Source: Psychrobacter arenosus | GTDB taxonomy: Bacteria; Pseudomonadota; Gammaproteobacteria; Pseudomonadales; Moraxellaceae | Length of the DNA stretch: 64,000 nt | Direction: 5' to 3' | Assembly (NCBI RefSeq): GCF_904848165.1 | Contig: NZ_LR884459.1 | Span: forward strand, 1,922,001-1,986,000 | Shown: one piece after another, positions 45,562-55,780 of the stretch | Position numbering within the stretch: the stretch's first letter is position 1 | How the letters are laid out: every line of letters starts with the position of its first letter | The notes under the pieces: generated by a model | What the model was told of the DNA's origin: nothing | What the model saw: only the letters and a program-made list of their open reading frames with translations | Database searches by the model: none | Made by a program: the position numbers and the translations under genes

Positions 45562-47133
45562 ATGACCGCCAACCATTTGGCTGGCGCCAAAGGAAAGATA
45601 TTGAGTAATACAAAAATCTCCACTGGAAAAAAGCGTGACCTCACCAAAGGGTCAATCGCCCAAACCATGCTGTTGTTTGCCCTGCCTACCTTAGGTTCGT
45701 CAGTACTACAGTCCTTAAACGGCTCGATCAATGCTGTCTGGGTGGGCCGGTATTTAGGGGAAGAAGCATTGGCGGCGACGGCGAATGGTAACATCTTGAT
45801 GTTTATCATGATCTCCTTCGTTTTTGGTTTTGGTATGGCGGCCACTATTTTGATTGGTCAGGCGGTAGGCGGCCAAGATGACGTCATGGCTAAGCGCACC
45901 ATGGGTACGGCATTGGGCAGCATTATTCCGATAAGCGTGCTGGTGGCAGCTTTGGGCTGGATATATGCACCGACCTTGCTTGATCTACTGGGGACACCGC
46001 CAAGCGCGGTAGACCTTGCGCTGACCTATCTGCGCACCATTTTCATTGCGATGCCCACTACTTTAACGTTTACCATGCTAATGATGGCACTGCGTGGGAC
46101 GGGCGATTCTACAACGCCGCTTTGGTTTATGATTATGTCGGTTGCCATAGACCTCGTTTTGACGCCGACGCTCATTTTAGGGATAGGTCCATTTCCCGAA
46201 TGGGGCATTTTTGGTTCCGCCTTGGCAACCGCCGTCGCCAACACCTTGGCGCTTATTGGCATGATTATTACCATGTACCTGCGAGGTTCGGTGCTGGCAC
46301 TCAAATTGCCAGAGCTACGCTTTCTACGCGCTGACCGGAAAATCATCAAATCGATGGTGGCAAAAGGGCTGCCAATGGGTCTACAGATGATCGTCATCTC
46401 TTCAGCGGCACTGACGATGCTGTCGCTGATCAATAGAGAGGGCGTACAGACGACCGCCGCTTACAGTGCGACCCAGCAGCTTTGGACCTATGTGCAGATG
46501 CCTGCTATGGCATTAAGTGCGGCGGCTAGCGCCATGGCTGCCCAGAATATCGGTGCGAATCATTGGCACAGGATTTCAGGAATTACCCGCTGGGGGCTTA
46601 TTTTCAACCTGGCATTAACCGGCATTATTATCGTGCTGCTGACTATTTTTGATAAAACTATTATTGGGTTTTTCCTGGGCAGTGATAGCGAAGCCGTACC
46701 GATTGGACGCCATATCCAACTGGTAGCGACCTGGGGCTACATATTTTTTGGTATTGCGCAGGTGCTGTTCGGTACCATGCGCGCGAATGGCTATGTGATT
46801 TGGCCGCTGATGGTGATGGTCATTTCGATGTATCCCGTGCGTCTGGGCTTTGCTTTCGGGCTTTATCCCCTACTGGGCACGGATGCGCTTTGGTGGTCGT
46901 TCCCAGCAGGTATGGTAGCGACCGCGCTAATGGCTGGCGGACTCTATATGCACGGTGGCTGGCGCAAGGGCAAAAACCTGTCTGCCGAAGAAGCGGCGCA
47001 AAGATCCGAAGCTTTTCGTGCGCAAACTGGCACCAGTTCGTCGTGTCGGGATGTGGTACCAACGACTTCGTGGAAGCCCTCCCCTTTACGTCGTGTCGTG
47101 AATTTGCACCGAAGACTGCATAGCAAGGATTAA
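45562..47133 (+). CDS. MATE-family multidrug efflux transporter
   Basis: A 523-residue membrane protein with about 12 hydrophobic segments in two halves. Typical motifs are 'TLGSSVLQSLNGSINAVWVGR', read here in part, 'MTTLTF'-like 'MPTTLTFTMLMMALRGTGD' and 'IAQVLFGTMRANGYV'. MATE exporters drive out cationic drugs using sodium or protons. A TTG at 45601 with an AAGGAAAG ribosome-binding site may be the real start instead of the ATG at 45562, which lacks one. The C-terminal 45 residues look unlike a MATE ending. Local GC is higher than in neighbours. Confidence 0.88.
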   Translation: MTANHLAGAKGKILSNTKISTGKKRDLTKGSIAQTMLLFALPTLGSSVLQSLNGSINAVWVGRYLGEEALAATANGNILMFIMISFVFGFGMAATILIGQAVGGQDDVMAKRTMGTALGSIIPISVLVAALGWIYAPTLLDLLGTPPSAVDLALTYLRTIFIAMPTTLTFTMLMMALRGTGDSTTPLWFMIMSVAIDLVLTPTLILGIGPFPEWGIFGSALATAVANTLALIGMIITMYLRGSVLALKLPELRFLRADRKIIKSMVAKGLPMGLQMIVISSAALTMLSLINREGVQTTAAYSATQQLWTYVQMPAMALSAAASAMAAQNIGANHWHRISGITRWGLIFNLALTGIIIVLLTIFDKTIIGFFLGSDSEAVPIGRHIQLVATWGYIFFGIAQVLFGTMRANGYVIWPLMVMVISMYPVRLGFAFGLYPLLGTDALWWSFPAGMVATALMAGGLYMHGGWRKGKNLSAEEAAQRSEAFRAQTGTSSSCRDVVPTTSWKPSPLRRVVNLHRRLHSKD

Positions 47134-47248
47134 AGCAACCATCAAACCAAGCAAGTTAAAGGCTAGTGGCTGGGTCTATAGAGCCGCTTAATCTCTAGGG
47201 AAACTAACCAATAACAACGCTGCCGCCGTAATAACTAAAGGAATCAAT

Positions 47249-48301
47249 ATGACCCTCTCAAACCAACTCGGTATGACCTGCCCTATCGTCCAAGCCCCTA
47301 TGGCGGGCGGGGCAACTACCCCTGAACTTATTGCAGCTGTTAGTAATACTGGAGGTCTCGGCTCCTTGGGCGCAGGCATGACCACCCCAGAAGTATTAAC
47401 CGAACAAATCGACACTATTAAAGCCCTGACCGATCGAGCTTTTGCGGTGAACTTGATGGTGCTAACCGAGGCAGAGTGGACGACATTAGACGCACCGATT
47501 CCGGAATGGCTAGCGGCCTATTATGCCGATAATGCGCTTGAGATTGCCTTGCCGGAAAAGCCCGCGCAAAGTTTTGCCGACCAGTTTCAAGTGCTATTAG
47601 ACAATCCAGTGCCGGTTGCCAGCTTTACCTTTGGGATTATTAGCCGTGAGCAAGTGAATGCGCTCCATAAGGTCGGTACTAAGGTTATCGGAACGGCAAA
47701 CCATCCCTTGGAAGCACAGGCTTGGGCAGAGATTGGTGCGGATGCCGTGTGTGTGCAAGGTGTGGAAGCGGGCGGGCATCGCGGCGGTTGGTTAGCGCTT
47801 AGCGAGGCGGACCCACTAGGACTACTCACACTATTGGATCAAACCAAACGCGTCACTAATATTCCGTTAATCGCGGCGGGTGGCATTATGACGGCTACAG
47901 CGATTACTGCGGCACAAATTGCCGGAGCAGAGATGGTACAGATGGGTACGGCTTTTCTAACTACTCATGAATCGGGCATTAGCGCTGCCTATAAAGACAC
48001 CTTGCTCAAAGTCGCTAATGGTGACCGAGTGGCGACGACTCGATTGACGCGACTGTTTTCGGGTAAGCCGGCTCGAGCACTGGACAATGACTACTTGCGA
48101 ACCTATCAAGCGTTTGATAATCAAGACACGTTACCCCCCTACCCGCAGTTAAATGCTATGACTCGGACGATGCGTGCAACCGCCGGCAAACAAGGGGATG
48201 TCGAGCATTTATCGATGTGGGCAGGTCAAGGGGTGAGTCTGGTGCGCTCGGAAAGCGTGGCAGAGTTAATGGCTAGATTAACTAGCGAGTTGGCGGATTA
48301 A
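47249..48301 (+). CDS. nitronate monooxygenase
   Basis: A 350-residue FMN enzyme of the NPD/nitronate monooxygenase family (TIM barrel). 'QAPMAGGATTPELIAAVSN' is the N-terminal FMN loop. 'GTANHPLEAQ' and 'DAVCVQGVEAGGHRGG' carry the catalytic histidine region. 'IPLIAAGGIMTATAITAAQIA' and 'AEMVQMGTAFLTT' bind the phosphate. It oxidises alkyl nitronates, such as propionate 3-nitronate, as detoxification. AAGGA supports the start. A strong terminator follows. Confidence 0.92.
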   Translation: MTLSNQLGMTCPIVQAPMAGGATTPELIAAVSNTGGLGSLGAGMTTPEVLTEQIDTIKALTDRAFAVNLMVLTEAEWTTLDAPIPEWLAAYYADNALEIALPEKPAQSFADQFQVLLDNPVPVASFTFGIISREQVNALHKVGTKVIGTANHPLEAQAWAEIGADAVCVQGVEAGGHRGGWLALSEADPLGLLTLLDQTKRVTNIPLIAAGGIMTATAITAAQIAGAEMVQMGTAFLTTHESGISAAYKDTLLKVANGDRVATTRLTRLFSGKPARALDNDYLRTYQAFDNQDTLPPYPQLNAMTRTMRATAGKQGDVEHLSMWAGQGVSLVRSESVAELMARLTSELAD

Positions 48302-48336
48302 GTATAGAAGATCCCCTCTAACTAAGCCCAAAAAAC

Positions 48337-48371
48337 AAAAAACCACCCGCATAATATGTGGGTGGTTTTTT
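48337..48371. terminator. bidirectional rho-independent terminator
   Basis: The arms AAAAAACCACCC and GGGTGGTTTTTT enclose an 11-base loop between convergent transcripts, the nitronate monooxygenase gene and the opp operon. Confidence 0.9.
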
Positions 48372-48422
48372 CGTATTAGCCGTCTTAGTTATCTATCTGG
48401 TTTTATCGTCTAAAAAAAGCTA

Positions 48423-49490
48423 TTAAGCAACGACCTTATTTTTTAAACAAGCCACCCGATGGTCTAGCGTGCCTTCTAACACGGGTTTAATCTGCGCACA
48501 TTCTGCATCTGCCAATGGACAACGGGTCCGAAATACACAACCTGAAGGCGGGTTAATCGGACTCGGCAAATCGCCCTCTAGCAGCTGAATGGTCTTATTG
48601 CGCTCTGCAATAGGATCAGGCAATGGTACTGCGGACATCAAAGCTTGAGTATACGGGTGGGTCGGCGCGCTATAAACGGCTTTATCAAGACCTAACTCGA
48701 CGGCATTGCCTAAATACATCACCAGCACGCGGTCGGCGATATGCTTGACCACCGAGAGATCATGCGCAATAAAGATAAGCGCTAAGCCCATCTCTTTTTG
48801 CACATCTTGCAAGAGGTTAATGACCTGCGCCTGAATAGACACATCTAGCGCCGAAACCGGCTCATCACAAATGATAATCTTTGGCTTAAGGATTAGCGCA
48901 CGAGCGATACCAATACGTTGGCACTGACCACCAGAGAATTCATGCGGATAGCGGTTGATTTGGTTGGTAAGCAAGCCGACCTTTTTCATGATAGCGCGCA
49001 CTTCTTCTTGTACGGCTTGTTTTTTCATTTCTGGGTAATAAGTCCGCAGTGGCTCAGCAATGATATCGCCCACTGTCATACGTGGGTTTAAAGACGCTAG
49101 CGGGTCTTGGAAGATCATTTGAATGTCTTTACGCTTGAGACGCATGGCTTTTTTGGAGGCACCCACCATCTCTTCGCCATTGAACAGAATACTGCCCGAG
49201 TTCGCCTGTACCAAACCGATAATGGTCCGTGCCAAGGTCGATTTACCACAACCTGACTCGCCAACGACGCCCAAAGTCTCGCCGGCAAACAGCTCAAAAG
49301 AGACGCCATTAACTGCTTTTAAAGTCGCGGGCTTTTGCCAAAAGTAAGTGCCTTTTTGTTTAATATTAAAGCTGGTATTCACTTCCTTGACTTGCAGCAA
49401 TGGGGTTTGGTTCGCCAACTCAGCGTTCACCATAGGATTGGCATGAGCGTTATTAACACTACTGCTGGTACTGGTCTGTATGGTCGTCAT
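48423..49490 (-). CDS. oppF: OppF, oligopeptide ABC transporter ATPase
   Basis: A 355-residue ATPase, last gene of the operon. Walker A 'GVVGESGCGKSTLARTI', signature 'EFSGGQCQRIGIARAL' and Walker B 'IIICDEPVSALDVS' are complete. The C-terminal oligopeptide/dipeptide domain has 'GCVFRTRCPLADAECAQIKP', with clustered cysteines that are an Fe-S-like motif in this family. It follows oppD by 3 bases. An extra Ser/Thr-rich N-terminus of 25 residues precedes the domain. Confidence 0.93.
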   Translation of the reverse strand: MTTIQTSTSSSVNNAHANPMVNAELANQTPLLQVKEVNTSFNIKQKGTYFWQKPATLKAVNGVSFELFAGETLGVVGESGCGKSTLARTIIGLVQANSGSILFNGEEMVGASKKAMRLKRKDIQMIFQDPLASLNPRMTVGDIIAEPLRTYYPEMKKQAVQEEVRAIMKKVGLLTNQINRYPHEFSGGQCQRIGIARALILKPKIIICDEPVSALDVSIQAQVINLLQDVQKEMGLALIFIAHDLSVVKHIADRVLVMYLGNAVELGLDKAVYSAPTHPYTQALMSAVPLPDPIAERNKTIQLLEGDLPSPINPPSGCVFRTRCPLADAECAQIKPVLEGTLDHRVACLKNKVVA

Positions 49491-49493
49491 GGC

Positions 49494-50588
49494 TTACCCC
49501 TTAACCGAACTGGTAGTGACGGAATGGCTGTTGACTGTGCTGCTAGTTAAATCGGTCATCGACTCAGGATGCCAATGGCAGGCACGCTGGCGATCGTGCG
49601 GTAAAAACTCCAGTGGCGGCGGGGTATTACGGCAGATTTCCATCGCATGCGAACAGCGCTCAAAGAAAGGACAACCCGTGGGTAAATCTAATAAGTTGGG
49701 CGGACTGCCCGGAATAGTCTCTAGCTTCTCCGCCTTACTGTCTAAGCGCGGAATGGCATTGAGCAAACCGATGGTATACGGGTGCGAAGGTTTATAGAAA
49801 ATCTCTTCGGTCTCCCCATACGCCATAGTACGACCGGCATACATGACCAACACGCGATCGCAAATACCCGCAACCACGCCCAAGTCATGGGTAATCATCA
49901 CAATGGTGGTACCGAAGTCGCGTTTAAGCTCGTTGAGCAGCACCATAATCTGCGCCTGAACGGTCACATCTAACGCGGTCGTGGGCTCATCGGCAATCAG
50001 TAGTTTAGGGCGACACAGCAACGCCATAGCAATCATAACCCGCTGACGCATCCCACCGGAAAACTCATGCGGATACATGCTGATGCGTTTTTTCGCTTCG
50101 GGAATTTTGACCGCATCGAGCATGCGTATGGACTCAGCCCACGCTTCTTTTTTGCTCATGCCTTTGTGCAGGATTAGCACTTCAGCCAACTGGTCGCCAA
50201 TCCGCATATACGGGTTTAACGAGGTCATTGGATCTTGGAAGATCATCGCGATTTGTTCGGCGCGCAGTTTATTAAAGGCTTTTTGCGATAGCCCTAATAT
50301 CTCTTGACCCTGAAAACGGACCGAGCCTTTAGCGTGGCCATTTTTTGCCAGCAGTCCCATCATGGCAAAGGCAGTTTGCGACTTGCCCGAGCCGGACTCC
50401 CCGACGATCCCTAAAGTTTCGCCTTCGTGCAGGTCAAAGTTCAAACCATTCACGGCGGTCACTAGACCATCTTCTGTGGTGAACTGCACCATTAGGTCTT
50501 TGACCTCTAACAGTGTATTCGAGCTTGTTGTCTGGTTTTGCGTGTTATAGTTTTGCGTATTGCGTGGTTGCGCTATATCTGTGTGCAT
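49494..50588 (-). CDS. oppD: OppD, oligopeptide ABC transporter ATPase
   Basis: A 364-residue ATPase that pairs with OppF. Walker A '[17 protein letters not shown]', signature '[16 protein letters not shown]' and Walker B '[14 protein letters not shown]' are complete. The C-terminal domain '[21 protein letters not shown]' (in part) holds the cysteine cluster. Starts 12 bases after oppC with a GGAG ribosome-binding site, so translation is likely coupled. Membrane-peripheral, cytoplasmic side. Confidence 0.93.
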   Translation of the reverse strand: MHTDIAQPRNTQNYNTQNQTTSSNTLLEVKDLMVQFTTEDGLVTAVNGLNFDLHEGETLGIVGESGSGKSQTAFAMMGLLAKNGHAKGSVRFQGQEILGLSQKAFNKLRAEQIAMIFQDPMTSLNPYMRIGDQLAEVLILHKGMSKKEAWAESIRMLDAVKIPEAKKRISMYPHEFSGGMRQRVMIAMALLCRPKLLIADEPTTALDVTVQAQIMVLLNELKRDFGTTIVMITHDLGVVAGICDRVLVMYAGRTMAYGETEEIFYKPSHPYTIGLLNAIPRLDSKAEKLETIPGSPPNLLDLPTGCPFFERCSHAMEICRNTPPPLEFLPHDRQRACHWHPESMTDLTSSTVNSHSVTTSSVKG

Positions 50589-50600
50589 GGGGGCGCTCTC

Positions 50601-51506
50601 CTAGCGGTCTTTCGGGTCAAACGCATCACGCAGACCATCGCCGATAAAGTTAAAGCAAAATAAGGTAATGACCAAAAATGCGGAAGGAATCAAAATCTGC
50701 CAAGGCGCCACTTGCATAGTCCGTGAGCCCTCTTGTAGCAAGGCGCCCCAACTGGTCATCGGCTCTTGTACCCCTAGACCTAAGAAACTTAGGAAAGATT
50801 CAAAGAGAATCATCGTGGGCACCAATAGCGAGGCATAAACCACCACCACACCTAAGACATTAGGGACGATATGGCGCAAAATGATATTAAAGCCCGAGAC
50901 TCCGCCGACGTGAGCGGCCTCAATAAACTCTTTACTCTTTAGGCTTAAAGTCTGACCGCGGACAATACGCGCCACGTCTAACCAAGAAACCAGACCGATA
51001 GCCACGAAGATTAAGATAAGGTTACGGCCAAAGATAGTCACCAATAAAATCACGAAAAACATAAACGGAAAGGCGTTTAGAATCTCTAAAAAACGCATCA
51101 TGATCATATCGACTTTACCACCCAGATAGCCCGAGGTCGCGCCGTATATGGTGCCAAATAACACCGCCACGGTCGCCCCAGCTAAGCCGACCATCAGCGA
51201 GATACGCCCCCCGATGGCAGTCCGCACTAGCAAATCGCGGCCTAAAGAGTCGGTACCGAAATAGTGCTTGCTTTCAATGGAAGGGGCCGCTTGCATATAG
51301 CTCCAATCTGCTTCAGCGTAACCAAAGGGCGCTAGCATCGGTACGAAAATCACAAACGCGCCGATGATCAGCAAAATAATAAAGCTGGCTACCGCGGCTT
51401 TGTTGCGATAAAAACGGCGCCAGGCATCCTGCCATAGGCTACGGCCTTTAATCTCTTTTTCTGGCGACACCAAAAAGTCATTTGGCTTGTCTGCGGTAAG
51501 ACTCAT
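50601..51506 (-). CDS. oppC: OppC, oligopeptide ABC transporter permease
   Basis: A 301-residue permease with six hydrophobic segments. It forms the channel with OppB. The N-terminal helix and 'HYFGTDSLGRDLLVRTAIGG' are typical. The ATPase-contact (EAA) loop 'EFIEAAHVGGVSGFNIILRH' (in part), ending in 'IVPN', is clear. It ends 'LRDAFDPKDR', the usual OppC/DppC ending. It is preceded by AGGA. The gap after oppB is 105 bases. Confidence 0.93.
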   Translation of the reverse strand: MSLTADKPNDFLVSPEKEIKGRSLWQDAWRRFYRNKAAVASFIILLIIGAFVIFVPMLAPFGYAEADWSYMQAAPSIESKHYFGTDSLGRDLLVRTAIGGRISLMVGLAGATVAVLFGTIYGATSGYLGGKVDMIMMRFLEILNAFPFMFFVILLVTIFGRNLILIFVAIGLVSWLDVARIVRGQTLSLKSKEFIEAAHVGGVSGFNIILRHIVPNVLGVVVVYASLLVPTMILFESFLSFLGLGVQEPMTSWGALLQEGSRTMQVAPWQILIPSAFLVITLFCFNFIGDGLRDAFDPKDR

Positions 51507-51611
51507 AGTCGTCCTTCTTATAATCTCAATTGACTTAGCGGGCTGCAGGTTATGGTTTGCGGTTGCCGTTAGCGGTCATTAGCATAAATAACTTATAGGA
51601 TAAATCAGGCG

Positions 51612-52532
51612 TTAATACTGGATTTTTGGATCAATCATGGCGTACAAGATATCGACGATTGCGTTAAACAGAATCGTTAATACGCCGACCAAAATTGTCA
51701 GACTCAGTACCATGCCATAGTCACGGTTTAGCGCGCCGTTGACGAACAACTGGCCGATACCAGGCAAACCAAAGATGGTCTCAATCACAATAGAACCCGT
51801 GATAATACCGACGAAAGCAGGCCCTAAATAAGAGATTACGGGCAGCAATGCCGGACGCAAAGCATGTTTCATTACAATGCGGCGCATCGGTAAGCCTTTA
51901 GCTTTGGCAGTGCGGATATATTGGCTGTTCATCACCTCAATCATCGAGCCGCGCATAATCCGCGCGATACTGGCGGTATAGGCCAAGCCGAGAGCGGTCA
52001 CGGGCAGAATCAAGTTACGCACGGCACCGTTGTTCCACCCCCCTGCTGGCAGCCACTGTAGGATGATGGCAAATACCAATACCAAGAGTGGCGCTTTGAC
52101 AAAGCTAGGAATCACGACCCCAGTCATCGCAAAACCCATCAACACATAGTCGATCCAAGAGTTTTGTTTGAGTGCGGCAATAATGCCAAAGATAAGACCG
52201 GTCACGAGTGCCAAGATAAAAGCATATAACCCCAACTCAATCGATACGGGTAGCGACTGTGACAACAGCTCATTGACCGTATAATCTTTATACATAAAGG
52301 AGGGGCCAAAATCGCCGACAGCAAGCTGCTTAAGGTAATTGACATACTGCAGCCACATCGGATCATTCAAATGATATTTAGCTTCAATGTTTGCCAATAC
52401 GGCGGGCGGCAGGCTACGCTCGCCTGTGAAGGGACTGCCGGGTGCCAAACGCATCATAAAAAACGACACGGTAATCAACACAAATAAGGTCGGGATGGCT
52501 TCTAAAATACGCCGAAAAATCAGTTTTAGCAT
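51612..52532 (-). CDS. oppB: OppB, oligopeptide ABC transporter permease
   Basis: A 306-residue permease with six hydrophobic segments. 'MLKLIFRRILEAIPTLFVLI' opens it. 'MRLAPGSPFTGE' and the ATPase-contact loop 'YIRTAKAKGLPMRRIVMKHA' are typical, and it ends 'DILYAMIDPKIQY'. AGAGG precedes the ATG. It lies 432 bases after oppA; the long spacer separates the binding protein from the membrane parts. Confidence 0.93.
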   Translation of the reverse strand: MLKLIFRRILEAIPTLFVLITVSFFMMRLAPGSPFTGERSLPPAVLANIEAKYHLNDPMWLQYVNYLKQLAVGDFGPSFMYKDYTVNELLSQSLPVSIELGLYAFILALVTGLIFGIIAALKQNSWIDYVLMGFAMTGVVIPSFVKAPLLVLVFAIILQWLPAGGWNNGAVRNLILPVTALGLAYTASIARIMRGSMIEVMNSQYIRTAKAKGLPMRRIVMKHALRPALLPVISYLGPAFVGIITGSIVIETIFGLPGIGQLFVNGALNRDYGMVLSLTILVGVLTILFNAIVDILYAMIDPKIQY

Positions 52533-52964
52533 AGGGCCTCTTTTAGGTCATTGCCCCTAGGGGGTTGACCAGCCAAAGCAGAATAAAAGTAATAATAAAG
52601 CCAATAACGATAACGCTGACAAAGGTGCCAACTCAGCTATACGCTTATTAAAAATCTATAATCTCATCAAAAAATAAATAAACGTCCCCTCAATGAAGAA
52701 ACGTCTTAAGGTAACAAAGATACAGGTAACGAAATAAGATAAAGAAAAGGAACCGGGGCGATGCCATAAAAACACGGCTAAGCAAAGACACGGTTCAGCA
52801 AGAGTAAAGCTAAGTAGGAAGGCAGAAAGACAGTGACGGACTCAAGCTTTCAGCATTACAAGGATAGTGCTGAGGAGGGTGACGATAGTAGCCATGCCAA
52901 TATCATCACCGGGTTTCGCAAATAAGCCACCATCCTTAGCAGCCTCGCCTACTGACGCTTACTA
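52533..52964. other. long intra-operon spacer, oppA to oppB
   Basis: 432 bases on the minus-strand transcript, with no complete gene and no hairpin I would call a terminator. A stretch at 52548-52634, read on the minus strand, encodes a strongly hydrophobic string (around 'IVIGFIITFILLWLV') but has no start codon. Confidence 0.5.
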
Positions 52965-54635
52965 TTAGTGCTTAGCGACCGAAAGATCTTTCGCCTGCCA
53001 GTTGTCTAAAGCATCTTTGGATGGGAAACCGACCACGTACGGCTTCACTAAGCGCGCGCTAATGTAGTGATAAACTTGAATTAACGGCATATCCGCATCC
53101 AACTGTGCTTCGGCTTGCTGATACAGACCCGCGCGTTGCTCAGGCGTCACACCCGCTTTTAGCGTCTGGCTCATGAGGCTGTCAAAGTTCGCATTGGTAT
53201 ATTTACCGTGGTTGTTACTGTTGCCAGTTTTGACGATGTTTAGGAAAGTAGACGGTTCGTTATAATCGCCACACCAACCGGCACGCGCCATTTGATAGTT
53301 ACCATTACGACGCGTGTCTAAATAAGTCTTCCACTCTTTATTGACCAATTCGACATCGATAGCGCCTAACGACTCTTTCCACAACGACGAAGCCGCTACG
53401 GCCAATTTCTTATGGTTGTCGTTGGTGTTATATAGCAGCTCAAACTTCAACGGCTTGCTGTCGCTATAACCAGCTTCAGCCAATAGGGCCTTGGCGGCTT
53501 CTATACGTTTGGCCTTATCCCATGATTCCCATTCTGGCGTGTTTTTGACATCGCCATTGGTTGCGGTTGGGGTCAACTGGTAAGCCGACGTTTGCCCTTG
53601 GGCAAGTACTTTATCCACGATGGTATCGCGATCTAAGGCTAACGCTAGGGCACGACGCACACGCACATCGTCAAACGGTGGTTTTACCGTGTTGAGCTCA
53701 TAGTAATAAGTACAGAGGTACGGCGATACTTTCAGCTCATCACCGCGCTCTTTTTGCAGGCTAGCAAACTGCTCAGTAGGGATTTCGTTGTAAGTAATAT
53801 CGACTTCGCCGGCTTGATAGCGCGCCACATCGGTATTGCTAGAAGGGATGGCTAAAAAGGTCAGTTTATTAACGGTGGTATTGGCATCGTCGAAATAGCT
53901 AGGGTTACGTTCCATAACGATTTTATCGTTAATCTGCCAGTCTGTGACCTTATAGGGGCCGTTGACCACGATGTTTTTCGGATCGGTCCACTTATCACCA
54001 AACTCTTCGACCGTCTTTTTATGTACCGGACGCACCGAGTTATGAATCATCATGTCGGGGAAGTAAGGTACCGGCTCAGATAAGGTGATTTGCAGGGTTT
54101 TGTCATCGATGGCTTTAACGCCTAAGGTATCGATACCAGCTTTGCCATCTACGATTGCTTCAGAACCTACCACTTTGGCATCGACCAAATAGCTCGAATA
54201 CGGAGACGCCGTATTAGGATCGACAAGACGACGCATGCTGTAAGCGAAATCTTCGGCTGTTACTGGATCGCCGTTTGACCATTTAGCATCGCGTAATTTG
54301 AAGGTCCAAACCTTATTGTCTGGGCTTTCCCAGCTTTCTGCGATACCCGGAATCGTTTTGCCATCAGGATCGGTATTGGTTAGACCCACTAGCATTTGAC
54401 GGTTGAGCGTGGCTTCAGGAACGCCTGAAACTTTATGCGGATCTAATGACTCAGGCTCAGCACCGTTATTGATAACCAGCTCTTGCACATCGGCTTTTAC
54501 GCTAGTATCAATATTAGCGGCACCACCAGTTGCGGCGCCATCAGCAGGCTTATCACCACAAGCGGTCAAAAACATAGCAAGGACTAGCGAGGTAGGAACG
54601 AATAGAGCAGTGGAGAAACGGGAGAAGTTTTGCAT
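52965..54635 (-). CDS. oppA: OppA, oligopeptide-binding lipoprotein
   Basis: A 556-residue periplasmic binding protein of the SBP_bac_5 family, anchored as a lipoprotein (lipobox 'LTAC' near residue 26). 'GAEPESLDPHKVSGVPEATL' at the N-terminus (in part) is the classic OppA signature. 'WKFKLRDAKWSNGDPVTAEDFA' (in part) and 'RNGNYQMARAGWCGDYNEP' are also typical of OppA. It captures peptides of 2-5 residues and hands them to OppBCDF. First gene of the operon, with CAGGAT before the ATG. Confidence 0.94.
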   Translation of the reverse strand: MQNFSRFSTALFVPTSLVLAMFLTACGDKPADGAATGGAANIDTSVKADVQELVINNGAEPESLDPHKVSGVPEATLNRQMLVGLTNTDPDGKTIPGIAESWESPDNKVWTFKLRDAKWSNGDPVTAEDFAYSMRRLVDPNTASPYSSYLVDAKVVGSEAIVDGKAGIDTLGVKAIDDKTLQITLSEPVPYFPDMMIHNSVRPVHKKTVEEFGDKWTDPKNIVVNGPYKVTDWQINDKIVMERNPSYFDDANTTVNKLTFLAIPSSNTDVARYQAGEVDITYNEIPTEQFASLQKERGDELKVSPYLCTYYYELNTVKPPFDDVRVRRALALALDRDTIVDKVLAQGQTSAYQLTPTATNGDVKNTPEWESWDKAKRIEAAKALLAEAGYSDSKPLKFELLYNTNDNHKKLAVAASSLWKESLGAIDVELVNKEWKTYLDTRRNGNYQMARAGWCGDYNEPSTFLNIVKTGNSNNHGKYTNANFDSLMSQTLKAGVTPEQRAGLYQQAEAQLDADMPLIQVYHYISARLVKPYVVGFPSKDALDNWQAKDLSVAKH

Positions 54636-55336
54636 ACAATATCCTGGGTAGCAAAGGCTGGCAAATTACCAAACGGCATTAATCTGACATAGCGTGCTGC
54701 CTGCGTCATCCTGACGTTTGAATCCTATAATTAAAATACACTGTTAAACTAAACAATTGGTCTAAATTGGGCGGTACACAAACGCTAATCTCAGCGCTTT
54801 ACAAGGGCTCTTACCTTACGGTTTATTCATTCAGCCAATAAACAATTCTTGTAATGCATACTTGTAATACGACCTCACAAAATTAACTTCCTGTTAATTC
54901 TGTGCAGAGGGTTAACGATTAGAGTTTTAGAGTACGGCAGTAGTAAGTCACCTATTGCACAAGAAGCTCAATGAGCGAGCAAAGAAAAGAGACTATTTAA
55001 CGGGACAACTACATTTTAGGTATTTATTAATAATAAAAATCTTCCTATATGTCAACAATATTTTATGATTATTTATAAATGCTAATGATAAACCCACTGA
55101 GAGAGTTAACGACTATTATTGCCATAAAGGTAATAAAGCCGTGAGCTTAACGGTTTAATTAACTCCTATTACGAGAGTTTTACTATCGTAAATTTTTATA
55201 AATAATTTTTTTAATTTTGCTCAGTATTTTATTTTTTAAGCGCTATCACAAAATTTATACCCATAAACTCGTGACGGGCTGACAGGGCTATGAATTTTAT
55301 CCTACACCCTGTTGTTATTAGTTGACGTTTTTGCTC
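54636..55336. other. AT-rich regulatory region upstream of oppA
   Basis: 701 bases between the SRPBCC gene and oppA, both on the minus strand. It is very AT-rich around 55020-55250. It should hold the oppA promoter. No gene, and no clear terminator for the SRPBCC gene, was found. Confidence 0.5.
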
Positions 55337-55780
55337 TTAGGATTTAGCGGCAATAGCCTCACAACGCTCCTTAAGCGCTTGATTCATGACCACATAGCTC
55401 TGTCCTAAGTCTTTAATTACCCCACCCATAACTGGTACAATAGCGCCCTTAAATATCTCGCCTTGCACAAAGGTCGTGCTGCCGTCTGGATTGGCTTTGA
55501 CCTCGAAGTAATGCTCACCCGTAAAAATCGCTTTTAGCAGTAATTTACCCTTCCAACGGTAAGTGTCTTTTTCTTTAAACTCTAACAGCTTAGGGCGTAC
55601 TTTTAGCGTTCTACCTTTAGGCGTGGTTAGCTTAAGTTTGAATTTTTTGCCGACTTTGTTTTTCATGCCCAGATGGCGAATAGTGGGATTCCACTCAGGA
55701 TAGGCTTTATAGTCCATCAAGACCGCCCAAACGGTCGCAAGTGGAGCCTCGATATCGATAGTTTCTTTGACTTCTTTCAT
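55337..55780 (-). CDS. SRPBCC-family protein (polyketide cyclase/START-like)
   Basis: A 147-residue single-domain protein. 'TIDIEAPLATVWAVLMDYKA' and 'YPEWNPTIRHLGMKNKVGKK' (in part) mark the SRPBCC helix-grip fold, a lipid or hydrophobic ligand-binding cavity. The fold continues with 'GEHYFEVKANPDGSTTFVQG'. The ligand is not known. AGGAA lies before the ATG. It stands alone. Confidence 0.85.
   Translation of the reverse strand: MKEVKETIDIEAPLATVWAVLMDYKAYPEWNPTIRHLGMKNKVGKKFKLKLTTPKGRTLKVRPKLLEFKEKDTYRWKGKLLLKAIFTGEHYFEVKANPDGSTTFVQGEIFKGAIVPVMGGVIKDLGQSYVVMNQALKERCEAIAAKS

Noticed and set aside
46800..47123. Frame-shifted continuation of the MATE gene in another frame
   Set aside because: The frame has no membrane pattern, so a frameshift at the end of the MATE gene is not supported by it.
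52548..52634. Hydrophobic small peptide on the minus strand before oppB
   Set aside because: The string looks like a membrane helix, but the frame has no start codon and an upstream TGA. T-rich DNA gives hydrophobic codons by chance.
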